From Aquabacterium soli (GTDB lineage Bacteria > Pseudomonadota > Gammaproteobacteria > Burkholderiales > Burkholderiaceae_C), in the NCBI RefSeq assembly GCF_003933735.1, contig NZ_RSED01000001.1, forward strand, positions 124,001-188,000: 64,000 nt of DNA, in the 5' to 3' direction. The notes below the pieces were generated by a model that saw nothing but the letters and a program-made list of their open reading frames with translations, was not told the DNA's origin and searched no databases. Made by a program: the position numbers and the translations under genes. Each line of letters opens with the position of its first letter. The stretch's first letter is position 1. This document shows, piece by piece, positions 43,670 through 52,800 of this stretch.

Positions 43670-44845
43670 TCATTGGCTCAACGGGGCCTGGATGGACCCG
43701 AACCAGCGTTTTTCCAGATCTTCCAGGAAGCCCGAGCCACGCAATTGCAGCAGGGTTTCGTTGATTTCCTTGCGCTTGGCGCTGCCCACCGGCAGGGCGA
43801 AGCCGTAGTGCTGGCGGGCGAAGGTGTCACCGGCCAGCGCGACTTTTTCATTTTCTGCCGGGTGGGTGGACATCCAGTAGCGCAGCATCGGGGCGTCGTA
43901 GACCACGGCCTTGACGTCCTTCTTGAGCAGCGCGGCCATGGCCGAATCGACCGAGTCGTGGCCCTCGACCGGGATGCCGCCGAGCTTGTTGAGGTAGGCG
44001 TCGCTGGAGCTGCCCTCGACGGTGCCGACGATCTGGCCCTGCAGGTCGGCCATGCCGCGCACCTGCGTGTTCAGGCGCGTGACCGTCAGGGTGGAGGTGA
44101 ACACGGCGGTGATGTAGGAGGTGAAGGCGATGCCGCCGAGCATCCACACCACGGCCAGCAGGCGGCCGGGGGTGCCGTTGGGCGACTTGTTCTCGCAGCC
44201 GCCGGCGATCAGGATGTTGGTCGACCACCAGAGCGATTCCTTGAAGCCGATCCAGGCCGGGGCCGGGAAGCTCTCTTCGTTGTCCTTGTGCTCGAACCAC
44301 CACAGCAGCCAGGAGACCAGCAGCAGGGCCAGGACCAGGGCGCCGAAGCCACCCAGCACCGGGGCCGAGGCCAGGCCCTGGAGGGCCACCCAGATCGAGC
44401 CGGCGGAGGCCACGGGCGACATGATCTGCAGGCCCGATTCGAAGAAGGGGTGCGAGAAATCGAGCACTTTTTCACGCTCTTCGGTGATGCTCAGCGCGCC
44501 CACGCCGACATCGACCTGGCCCTTCTGCAGGGCTTCGAGGGTTTGCGGCACGGTGTCCATGGGCACCCACTCGAACTGCCATTGCTCCTGCTGGGCGATG
44601 GCGTTCCACAACTCGACGCTGTAGCCCTTCCATTGGCCATTTTCTTCGTAGGCGAAGGGTTTGGCCGGTTTGACGGCCACGCGCAGCACGCCAGGTTTGC
44701 GGGGCGTGTCGACCGCGGCGCTGGCGGCTGCGGCAGGTGCCTTGGCCGGCGCGGCGGGTTGGGCCACGGCGGGGCCGAAGGCTGTGGCGGCGGCCAGCAG
44801 CAAAGGCGCGGTGATGCGGGAGAGCAGGTGTCGAATGGATCTCAT
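43670..44845 (-). CDS. ionotropic-glutamate-receptor-like channel with split substrate-binding domain
   Basis: 391 residues with a signal peptide (first 29 residues), a binding half-domain at 50-150, a membrane helix at 163-185, a pore-loop-like segment at 203-217 (SLWWSTNILIAGG), a second helix at 228-250, and the second binding half afterwards. The second helix contains FTSYITAVFTSTLTV, close to the SYTANLAAF region of animal glutamate receptors. The pore loop lacks a TVGYG potassium filter, unlike GluR0. It probably gates an ion flux on amino-acid binding in the periplasm. The 104 bases to the OmpA gene are unremarkable. Confidence 0.82.
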   Translation of the reverse strand: MRSIRHLLSRITAPLLLAAATAFGPAVAQPAAPAKAPAAAASAAVDTPRKPGVLRVAVKPAKPFAYEENGQWKGYSVELWNAIAQQEQWQFEWVPMDTVPQTLEALQKGQVDVGVGALSITEEREKVLDFSHPFFESGLQIMSPVASAGSIWVALQGLASAPVLGGFGALVLALLLVSWLLWWFEHKDNEESFPAPAWIGFKESLWWSTNILIAGGCENKSPNGTPGRLLAVVWMLGGIAFTSYITAVFTSTLTVTRLNTQVRGMADLQGQIVGTVEGSSSDAYLNKLGGIPVEGHDSVDSAMAALLKKDVKAVVYDAPMLRYWMSTHPAENEKVALAGDTFARQHYGFALPVGSAKRKEINETLLQLRGSGFLEDLEKRWFGSIQAPLSQ

Positions 44846-44979
44846 GGCGTGTGATGCGTCATTTCGTGGGCGTGTCGGCCCTCGATGCGGCGTGCGCCTC
44901 CCGGGCGCTGCTGTGGCTGCAATCGTGGGCCGACTCTAGGCACCTTTGGGCGGCTTGCCCATTGCCGGAAAGGTAGTGT

Positions 44980-44999
44980 CCCCGTCTGAAAGGACGGGG
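44980..44999. other. short GC hairpin between the channel gene and the sheath-like gene
   Basis: CCCCGTC-TGAAAG-GACGGGG, a 7-base stem, lies 61 bases after the minus-strand sheath-like gene. No T-run follows on either strand, so a terminator role is doubtful. The rest of 44846-45059 holds nothing I can name. Confidence 0.35.
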
Positions 45000-45059
45000 C
45001 CGAAGGGATGGGTGTGAACGGGCAGAAAGACGGCGCCGGCGCGTCAACCGGCTGAGCCT

Positions 45060-46883
45060 TCACTCCAGCGAGGCCAGCAAGGCCGCCAGCTCCGGGTCCA
45101 TCTCGTCGCTGCCGCTGTCGGACGATGCACTGTCGTCGCTGGACGCGCTGCTGTCGTCGCCACCCAGGCTGGCGAGCAGGGCGTCCAGGTCGTCATCGCC
45201 ACTGCTGTCGCTGGACGATGAGGACGAGTCGTCCAGCCCGGCGAGCAGTGCGTCGAGGTCGTCGCTGGCGCCGCTGTCGTCGCCGCTCAGGCCTGCCAGC
45301 ACGTCGTCATCGTCGCCCTTGGTGGCCGGCTTGCCCGCGGCGGGCTTGCGGGTGGTGGCCGTGACGGTGAGCCCGGCGCCGATGCCGACCTTGGTCTCCA
45401 CGCCCACGCGGGGCCTGGACGACACCGGCGTGGCCTTGCCCAGCGCGGCGCCGTTGACGGCGTCCAGGCCGGCCAGGCGCAGCTCGGGCGCACCCTTGTG
45501 GGCCAGCAGCGGGCTGATGCCCCAGTCACGCAGGGTGGTGGCCGCGTCGGTGTTGAGCAGGCGCTCGGTGGTGGGCAGGGCGATGGTGTCGCCGTCCGCA
45601 TCCTTGAAATGGTAGAAGGGCAGATCACCGATGGTCAGCCCATCGTTGCCTGCCACGGCGCTGGCGGCCAGCAGCGCGGGGTGGCCCCACAGCATGCCGC
45701 GCAGGCCCTCCTGGGCCGTGAATTCTTCGAACTCGAAGCTGCTGATCGGGTCGCTGCGCTTGCCGTAGGGATGGCGCAGCATGAAGCGAGGTGCCATCAG
45801 GCTGAGGTGGCTGGCCGAGGGCAGGCCCTGCAGGGCGCGCAAGGCCTCTTGCACCAGGGCATGCGGCGGCTTCTTGCGGTCGGTCAGGCCGTCGATGCTG
45901 AAGCTGGTGACGAAGGGCGCATTGGCCTGCTGCGCGATCTGGGCGATGCGGCCCAGCAGCTCGGCATGCGGCGGCGTGGCCTCGAACTGGTACAGGCCGC
46001 ACAGCAGGGTGTAGCCGCCGGTCTTGTCCTGCGAGGGGTTCTCGACCAGCAGCTTGTACAGCGCGGTCTCGGACAGGTCGTCCGTGCTGCTGAGGTCAGC
46101 GGCGAATTCTTCGGCGCTCAGGTCGATCAGGTGCACCTGCAGGCCGGGGCCGGTCTCCAGGCGGCGCAGCAGGAAGTCGGCGCCGCGCCAGAGCGACTCG
46201 AGCGTCTGGAAGTCGGCGTGGTGCAGCACGGCGCGCAGCGCGTCGGACAGGGCGTTGTCCACCGAGGCGACCAGCGCATCCTTGTTGGGGCTGGCAGCCG
46301 GCACGATGAAGGGCGCGACGATGCTGCGGATCAGCGCGTCGGCGCCGCCGGCGGCTGCGGGCGCGTCTTCAGGTGCGCTGGCGAAGCCCACCAGGCGGGC
46401 GAAATCGCTCAGCTTCGCATCGGCCGCGGGGGCGGCGCCACGGGCCTTGGACTTGCGGCTGGTGCGCGTGGCCTTCCTGGCCTTGCCATCGGCCCAGCCC
46501 TGCACCTGGGCGGCGGCCTTGGCGAAGGTGGCGGTATTGTTCAGCTGCTTGCGCAGGCTGGACAGCTGCGAGAACAGATCCAGGTTGCGGTAGAGCTCGT
46601 CGGGGTGGAAGGACTCGAGCTCGGTGAGGTTGATCTCGACGCTGCCCTGCTCGCCCAGCGGCAGGTTGAGCTTGACGTCCAGGCGCGAAAGCGCGTCTTC
46701 GAGGGTGTCGAACTCGACCGGGATGGGCTTGCGTTTGGACAGCGCGCTGCCGCTGTCCAGGCGGCCGGCGGCGGCGCCGGCGCTGAAATCACCCAGCAGG
46801 GCGATGCGCACGGGGCGCTTGGGCGCCCAGGTGGGCGCGGTGCGGTCCAGTTGGCCGAAATTGGGTGTCCAGTCGGTGCTCAT
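45060..46883 (-). CDS. TssB-TssC fusion-like sheath paralogue with acidic repeat tail
   Basis: 607 residues. The first 130 residues resemble TssB (RPVRIALLGDFSAG, KRKPIPVEFDTLEDAL, INLTELESFHPDELYRNL). Residues 170-450 resemble TssC (HHADFQTLESLWRGADFLLRR, GLYQFEATPPHAELL, LMAPRFMLRHPYG). The classical TssC C-terminal strand block is missing. The last 90 residues are aspartate/serine-rich and carry four short repeats, DDVLAGL, DLDALLAGL, DLDALLASL and ELAALLASL. It is the last gene of the minus-strand T6SS operon. It may cap, nucleate or regulate the sheath rather than build it. Confidence 0.82.
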   Translation of the reverse strand: MSTDWTPNFGQLDRTAPTWAPKRPVRIALLGDFSAGAAAGRLDSGSALSKRKPIPVEFDTLEDALSRLDVKLNLPLGEQGSVEINLTELESFHPDELYRNLDLFSQLSSLRKQLNNTATFAKAAAQVQGWADGKARKATRTSRKSKARGAAPAADAKLSDFARLVGFASAPEDAPAAAGGADALIRSIVAPFIVPAASPNKDALVASVDNALSDALRAVLHHADFQTLESLWRGADFLLRRLETGPGLQVHLIDLSAEEFAADLSSTDDLSETALYKLLVENPSQDKTGGYTLLCGLYQFEATPPHAELLGRIAQIAQQANAPFVTSFSIDGLTDRKKPPHALVQEALRALQGLPSASHLSLMAPRFMLRHPYGKRSDPISSFEFEEFTAQEGLRGMLWGHPALLAASAVAGNDGLTIGDLPFYHFKDADGDTIALPTTERLLNTDAATTLRDWGISPLLAHKGAPELRLAGLDAVNGAALGKATPVSSRPRVGVETKVGIGAGLTVTATTRKPAAGKPATKGDDDDVLAGLSGDDSGASDDLDALLAGLDDSSSSSSDSSGDDDLDALLASLGGDDSSASSDDSASSDSGSDEMDPELAALLASLE

Positions 46884-46939
46884 GCGGTTCGCTCCCTGGG
46901 ATGCATCTGGGGTGTCCCGGGTGGGACGGAGGGGGTGGC

Positions 46940-48946
46940 TTATTCGAATTCTTCGAGCGTGAAATGGGCGGCACCGTAGTCGTCCGGGCAGGCGCCGCCG
47001 CCATCACACACGGGCTTGCCGGCGAACACCGAGCCGGGGCCCTTGTGGTTGCGCCAGGCGGCTTCGGCCTCGTCGCGCGGGAATTCGACGAAACCGCCTT
47101 CGTTGCGGCCGCCGGCCTCGGTGAAGTCGCGCGGGCGGCTGGAGACGATGACGACGAAGTGGTCCGTGCCGGCCGGTCCGGCCGCGTCCATGGGCCAGCT
47201 CTTGTCGGGCAGGTGGATGTGCTCGCCGGCCTCGACGTGGTTGGTCGGTGCGATCCGGTTGGGGAAGAGCTTCATGAAGGTGCCGTCGGTGCTGACCAGC
47301 AGCACATAGGCATAGCCCGGCTTGGACGAGGTGAACGAAAAGCCCAGGCGGTCCTTGCCGATCTGCAGGCGCTGCTTGATGGGCGCGCCCTCGACCGTGA
47401 AGCTGGTCGACGCGTTGGTGACGATGCGGTCGAATTCCTTGACGGGGTCGAAGGGGCCCGTGGGGGCGGCCTCGACCGGCGGGGTGGGGGCCGGTGCGGG
47501 CACGGCCGCCGTGACGGCACTGGCAGCGGGCGCGGAGGCTGGGGTGTCAGGCGCGTCCGCGTCCTTTTTGCCGCCCAGCACGGCATAGCCGATGCCGCCG
47601 GCCGCGGCCAGCGCCAGTACCGCGCCACCGATGATCAATGGCAGGCGCTTGTTGCTCGGGGCCTCACCGTCTGCCTTGGCGGGTTTGGCTGGCTTGGCCT
47701 TGGGCGGCGTGCCGGAACCGCCGGCCGTACCTTTGGGAGCGCCGCCGTGCGGCGAGGGCATGGTGGTGGGCGGCACGTAGCCCAGGCCCAGCCCCAGTTC
47801 TTCGCGCAGCTGCGCCATGTTCTGGATGCGGTCGTCCGGCTTGACGACCAGGGCGTGGTCGATGGCGCGCAGGAAGCGGTCGCTGTACTTGCCGGCGGCC
47901 GACTGGGCCAGGGGCACGTAGCTGTCGTTGACCAGGCGGCCCACGGCGGGCGGCGGGGTCTTGCCGTTGATGGCGTAGTAGACCGAGGCGGCCAGCGCGT
48001 AGACGTCTGTCCAGGGGCCCTGGTTCATGCCGGGCACCTCGGCGTACTGCTCCACCGGGGCGTAGCCGGACTTGAGGATCACGGTGAGCGCCTGCGTCAT
48101 GTCGCCGATCACGCGGCGGGCGGCCCCGAAATCGAGCAGCAGCGGCTTGCCCGTGCCCTTGAGCAGGATGATGTTGTCGGGGGCGATGTCGCGGTGGTAG
48201 CACTGCTGGCCGTGCAGCACTTCGAGCGCTTCGCTCACGGGCGCGAGCAGGGCGGTCAGCCAGGCCTCATCGGGCGGGGTGCCACCCATCTCCTTGAGCG
48301 TGTCCTTGAGGGTGGTGCCTTCGTAGAAGGGCATCACCATGTAGGCGGTGCCGTTGGCCTCCCAGAACCGGTACACCTTGACCATGGACGGGTGGTCGAA
48401 CTGGGCCAGCAGCTTGGCCTCGTTCACGAAGCTGCGCAGCCCGGCTTCGAAGGTCTCGGCGTGGCGGGCGGACTTGACGGTGACCGCCAGCCCCTGGCCG
48501 CGCGCGGCCAGCGCGGCGGGCATGTATTCCTTGAGCGCGACCTTGCGCTCCAGCGAGTGATCCCAGGCCAGGTAGACGATGCCGAAGCCGCCTTCGCCCA
48601 GCGTGTCGGTGACCTCGAACTCACCGACGTAGGTGCCCACGGGCAGGGTGTTGCCATGGTCGCCGGGCACCCCGCCGATGGCGGGCGAGCCCAGGCCGGC
48701 GGTGTGCGAGGGGCGCGTGGGCGGGATGGGGATGCTGGCCGGGCCGCCGGTGACGCTGGGCTGGGCCGGCTCAGGGGCCAGGGGGGCCACAGGGGGCAGC
48801 CATTCATCGGCGGCGTCCTGCGGGAGGGCGGCGGGCGATGGTGCGGGCACAGGCGTGGCAGGCCGTGGCGACGGGCGGATCACCGTGCGGTCGTCCTCTT
48901 CGGGAGAGTCCCCTGGTGGCAGATTGGAGAAGGGGTCGCTGCTCAT
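46940..48946 (-). CDS. ppkA: serine/threonine kinase PpkA with DUF4384 domain
   Basis: 668 residues. The N-terminus has DDRTVIRPS with Thr21, a possible phosphosite. The kinase domain follows with GEGGFG at 117-122, catalytic Lys139, HRDIAPDN starting at 251 and DFG at 272-274, all intact. A membrane helix lies near 450 and a periplasmic DUF4384-like region at the C-terminus (GYAYVLLVSTDGTFMKLFPN in part). T6SS PpkA kinases phosphorylate Fha or TssL to trigger firing. It is seven bases downstream of tagF. Confidence 0.95.
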   Translation of the reverse strand: MSSDPFSNLPPGDSPEEDDRTVIRPSPRPATPVPAPSPAALPQDAADEWLPPVAPLAPEPAQPSVTGGPASIPIPPTRPSHTAGLGSPAIGGVPGDHGNTLPVGTYVGEFEVTDTLGEGGFGIVYLAWDHSLERKVALKEYMPAALAARGQGLAVTVKSARHAETFEAGLRSFVNEAKLLAQFDHPSMVKVYRFWEANGTAYMVMPFYEGTTLKDTLKEMGGTPPDEAWLTALLAPVSEALEVLHGQQCYHRDIAPDNIILLKGTGKPLLLDFGAARRVIGDMTQALTVILKSGYAPVEQYAEVPGMNQGPWTDVYALAASVYYAINGKTPPPAVGRLVNDSYVPLAQSAAGKYSDRFLRAIDHALVVKPDDRIQNMAQLREELGLGLGYVPPTTMPSPHGGAPKGTAGGSGTPPKAKPAKPAKADGEAPSNKRLPLIIGGAVLALAAAGGIGYAVLGGKKDADAPDTPASAPAASAVTAAVPAPAPTPPVEAAPTGPFDPVKEFDRIVTNASTSFTVEGAPIKQRLQIGKDRLGFSFTSSKPGYAYVLLVSTDGTFMKLFPNRIAPTNHVEAGEHIHLPDKSWPMDAAGPAGTDHFVVIVSSRPRDFTEAGGRNEGGFVEFPRDEAEAAWRNHKGPGSVFAGKPVCDGGGACPDDYGAAHFTLEEFE

Positions 48947-48952
48947 CGTGGG

Positions 48953-49810
48953 TCAAACGGCGTGGTGATCGGGTGCTGCAGTATCACCCAGGTCTGCCGG
49001 GGCGAAGCCGCTGTGTACCAGGCCGTTGTGGCGCTGCGGCCCCATCAGTGTTTCGAAGTCGGCCCCACTGGGCAGGCCACGCCCCAGCAGGGTCTGGCGG
49101 GGTTGGGCCGGATCGGCGGGTTCGGCCCACCACCAGCTCAGGCCGGGGGCCAGGCTGCGCGAGAGCAGCGCATCCAGGCCTGAATGCCACAGGGCGCGGC
49201 CCAGGCCGTCGGCCAGGGCGTGGCGTGTCTCGGGCAGGGGCAGCGCCACCAGGCGGGTGTCGCCGCTGGCCAGGCGGGCCAGGGCCTGGGCCAAAGGCGG
49301 CGCCTCGTCCGTCCACACGGGGGCGGGGAGCCGGGCCAGGGCTTGGTCCAGCGCATCGATGGGCCAGTCTTCTTCCATGGCATCGGCAGCCAGGTCGTCC
49401 ATGGCGTGCAGCCAGTTGAACAGGCTGTCGGCCTGCTCGTGGCTGCGCGGCAGGTTGGTGAGCGGCGCGATGATGGTGAGCGGGAAGTAGCGGCCCACGC
49501 GGTCGACCGAGGGCATCAAGACACCGGCCACCGGCCAGGCCTGGGCTGCGCCCAAGGTGCCCGCGCTCAGCACGAAGCGCCAGGTGGGGCTTTGCAGGTA
49601 ACCATTGAGCCACTCGTCGGGCCACTGCTGGCGCAGGGTGCCGATCTCTTCGGCCAGCCAGGCGTCCCAGGCTTCGATCAGCTCATGCGACAGGCGGCGC
49701 GAGGCGAAATCGCCCAGCGAGGGCAGCTTGCCATACCAGCCAGGCACGCCGCCTGGGGCGCTGCCCGGCTCGGCGCCGTCGGATCCGAAGGTGTCGGGCA
49801 GGCCGTTCAC
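48953..49810 (-). CDS. tagF: T6SS regulatory protein TagF
   Basis: 285 residues from GTG 49810, overlapping the tssM stop (GTGA). It has GWYGKLPSLGDFASRRL near residue 20, the TagF (SciT, DUF2094) hallmark, and VDRVGRYFPLTIIAPL near 105. TagF represses T6SS assembly independently of the kinase pathway, often by binding Fha. It lies between tssM and ppkA, keeping the regulatory genes together. Confidence 0.93.
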   Translation of the reverse strand: MNGLPDTFGSDGAEPGSAPGGVPGWYGKLPSLGDFASRRLSHELIEAWDAWLAEEIGTLRQQWPDEWLNGYLQSPTWRFVLSAGTLGAAQAWPVAGVLMPSVDRVGRYFPLTIIAPLTNLPRSHEQADSLFNWLHAMDDLAADAMEEDWPIDALDQALARLPAPVWTDEAPPLAQALARLASGDTRLVALPLPETRHALADGLGRALWHSGLDALLSRSLAPGLSWWWAEPADPAQPRQTLLGRGLPSGADFETLMGPQRHNGLVHSGFAPADLGDTAAPDHHAV

Positions 49811-52800
49811 AGCGACCCCGGGCAGCGGAACTGCTGGATCTCGCGCAGCCGGAACGGGTTGAAGGCGCTGCTGGCGATCACTTCCAGCTTGGCCTTCCTG
49901 CCGTCCAGGTTCATGACGACCTGGAAGCGCTCGGGCTGGGCCGAGGGCAGCACTTCGAAGCGGTCGAACATGCGGAACAGCGCCCACGAGCCGTCGAACA
50001 CCTGCGGGGTGCCGGCCGGCACGGTGCTGACCTTGACCTGCGAGGCCAGGCGCTGCGGGGGCCAGTTCACCGTGGCCACGGTGGTGTTGCCGGGCACGAA
50101 CTTGATCACCTGGCCGTCGATGTCGACGTTGAGCTCCTTCAGATCGGGACTCATTTCCAGCGCGCGGATGTCCACGCGGAAGGCGGGCACCTTGCCGCCG
50201 GCACGGAAGAACACGTCGCGGATGCGCGCAGCGCGCTGGAAGTCGGCCAGCGCGGCCCCGCCGGCCGGTTTGGTGCCGTCGGGCAGGGGCTTGAAGCTCC
50301 AGGGGTTGGTGCCGGTGTCGACCACGGTGACCAGGCGGCGCTGGTAGAAGTCGTCCATCAGGCCGCCCACGCCGAACATCTGCGAGAAGTCGTCCGGCAG
50401 TGCGTCGGCCTTGGAGCCGGGCGAGAAGGGGTAGCGGCCGGCGATGGCGCGCTGGCAGAAGTCCGCCACCGGCTTGAGCTCGGCCGTGAGGCCCTGGCGC
50501 TCGGCCACGCGGCTCTGCGAGGCCCCGGCATCGGCCAGTTGCTCCAGCATCGACTTGATCGGCTCGGGCTGCTGGGCCGCGGCGGCCTTGGCGGCGGCAC
50601 CACCGCCCGGGGGGGGCGGGGTCTTGGTCTTCTGCGCGGCATCCACGGCGGCCAGCTGCACATACACCTCGTTGAACATCTTGAGCACTTCGTCGAGTGG
50701 CGGCGGGGTGCCCTCGACCATGCGGTGGATGTAGGCGAAGTGGTCGTCGACGATCTGCTCGATGGGGGCGGCGCTGCCGCCTGTGGGTCCGGGCTCTCCG
50801 GCGCCCAGCGCGGCCATTTCGCGGCGGGCCTTCTCGGTGCGCTGGTCCAGCTTGCCCACCACCGTGTCGGAGCCGGCCTTCTCCTTGGCCTCGCCCTTGG
50901 GCAGGACAAGTTTGGTCTCGCGGGCCACGCCGCGCAGGTAGGAGGCCAGCGGCGAATCAGGCGCGGACACCACGCGGGCCACCTGCAGGCTGCGGTCCAG
51001 GCCGCCCAGCTTGACCAGCTGCACATCGGCCAGGTAGGCGTCCCACACCTTGATGTATTCCTCCAGGTAGAGGCGGCGCACGCGGTTGGACATTTCATCG
51101 GCCGCCTGGTTGCCCGTGGCCTTGTCCTTGAGCGCTGCCAGGCCGGTCGCGGCCGACTTGGTGCCCAGCACCCATTCTTCTTCGGAGGCGAGCTGCTCGA
51201 CCACGGCGCCCACCGAATCCTTGAAGGCCTTGTGGTAGCCATCACGCGTGAACAGGCCCGGGATGCCCTTGGTCAGCGGCTGCGTGCTGGCGCGGGTGAA
51301 CACCTGCGAGGCGTTGGGGCCGCCGGCCGAGGCCACCGAGAACTCGGGCAGGTCCGAGCCCAGCTGCTGGCGCTTGAGGCGGCTGAACACGCGGTACTCC
51401 AGCGGGTAGGCCACCAGCATCTCGCGCACATTGGCCACCAGGTTCTTGTCCAGCGGCACGTTGGGTTGCGGGGCGCCTCGCGACAGCATGTCGTCCAGGT
51501 CCTTGTCGAGCGCCTCGCGCTGTTCGGGCGTCAGGCTGCGCTGCAGGTTCACGTCCCAGTCCAGCGTGATCCAGGCCTTGATGCCGGCCGGGTCGAACTT
51601 GTCGGGCGTGTAAAGCATCAGGTAGCCCTTGAGCGCCTCGTAGGCCAGCTCCAGGTTGCTCTGGTTGACGGCGCGCAGGCGCTCTTCCAGGCGGCGGGCC
51701 ACGCGCGGCATCATCGCGTGGTCCAGCAGGCGGTGGTAGCTGATCTGCGCGGCCGCGTCGAGCTTGTCGCCCTGGAACAGGCCGAAGCCGTAGCTCAGCG
51801 GCACGTTCTCGAAGTCGAACCCGGAAGGCACGGCGGCGTTGCGCACGGCCCCCAGCACATCGGGCAGGGGCGTGACATCGCTGTTGGTGGCCGGGGGCAG
51901 GCCGTCGACCTTCTTCTGCAGATCAGGCAGACGCGCCTCGACCTCGGCCACGTAGGCCTTGTTGCGCACATAGCTCACGCTCCAGCCGGCGATCAGCACC
52001 ACGCTGAGCAGTGCCAGCGCGGCGACACCCGCCAGCTTGAGCCGGCGGCGGCGCACTTCGACGGCGCGGTTCTCGCCGACCAGGCCTTGCTCCTGGAAGA
52101 CGACCTCTTTGAGCAGGCGGTGCAGGAAGAAGCTCTTGCCGCGCGCACCGGCGGGCGCGTTCAGGCGGCGCTCGACGCCGAAGGTGCGGGCCAGGGTGCC
52201 CAGCACGCGGTCGATGGGCGTGCCCTCCTGGGTGCCGCTGGTGAAGTAGACACCGCGCAGGATGGGCTTTTCTTCGAGCGAGCCACCGCCGCCGAAGACC
52301 TGTTCCAGGAAGCCGCCCAGTAGGCCCTTGAGGCCCGAGAACTGCTGCGGGAAGGCGAAGATGGCGGCGCGGCGCAGCACGTCGTTCTCGGCTTCCATGC
52401 GTTCGACCAGGCGTTCGCGGATGCGCTTTTCCAGCGCGGCATACTCGGACTGGAACTCGCGCAGGGTGTCGGCTTCGCCGCGGGCGTCGTACGGGAAGGT
52501 GAAGCCCCAGACCTGGTCGCGCTCTTCCTTGCCCATGGCGCCGAAGCTCTCGTTGAAGCCGGCGATCAGGTCAGCCTTGGTCAGCAGCACGTACACCGGC
52601 GGGCGGATGCCCAGCTTGGTGTGCAGCTCCTGGATGCGGGCGCGCAGCTTGGCGGCGTGCTCCTTGCGGTCGGCCGGGGTCTGCTGCAGCAGGTCCTGCA
52701 CGTTGATCGTCAGCAGCACGCCATTGAGCGGGCGGCGCGGACGCGTCTTCTTGAGCAGCGACAGGAAGGTGTCCCAGGCGCTGGCGTCGACACTGCTGTC

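Noticed and set aside
43652-43675. Palindrome CCTGATCAGG after the channel gene as terminator
   Set aside because: Too short, with no T-run on either strand.
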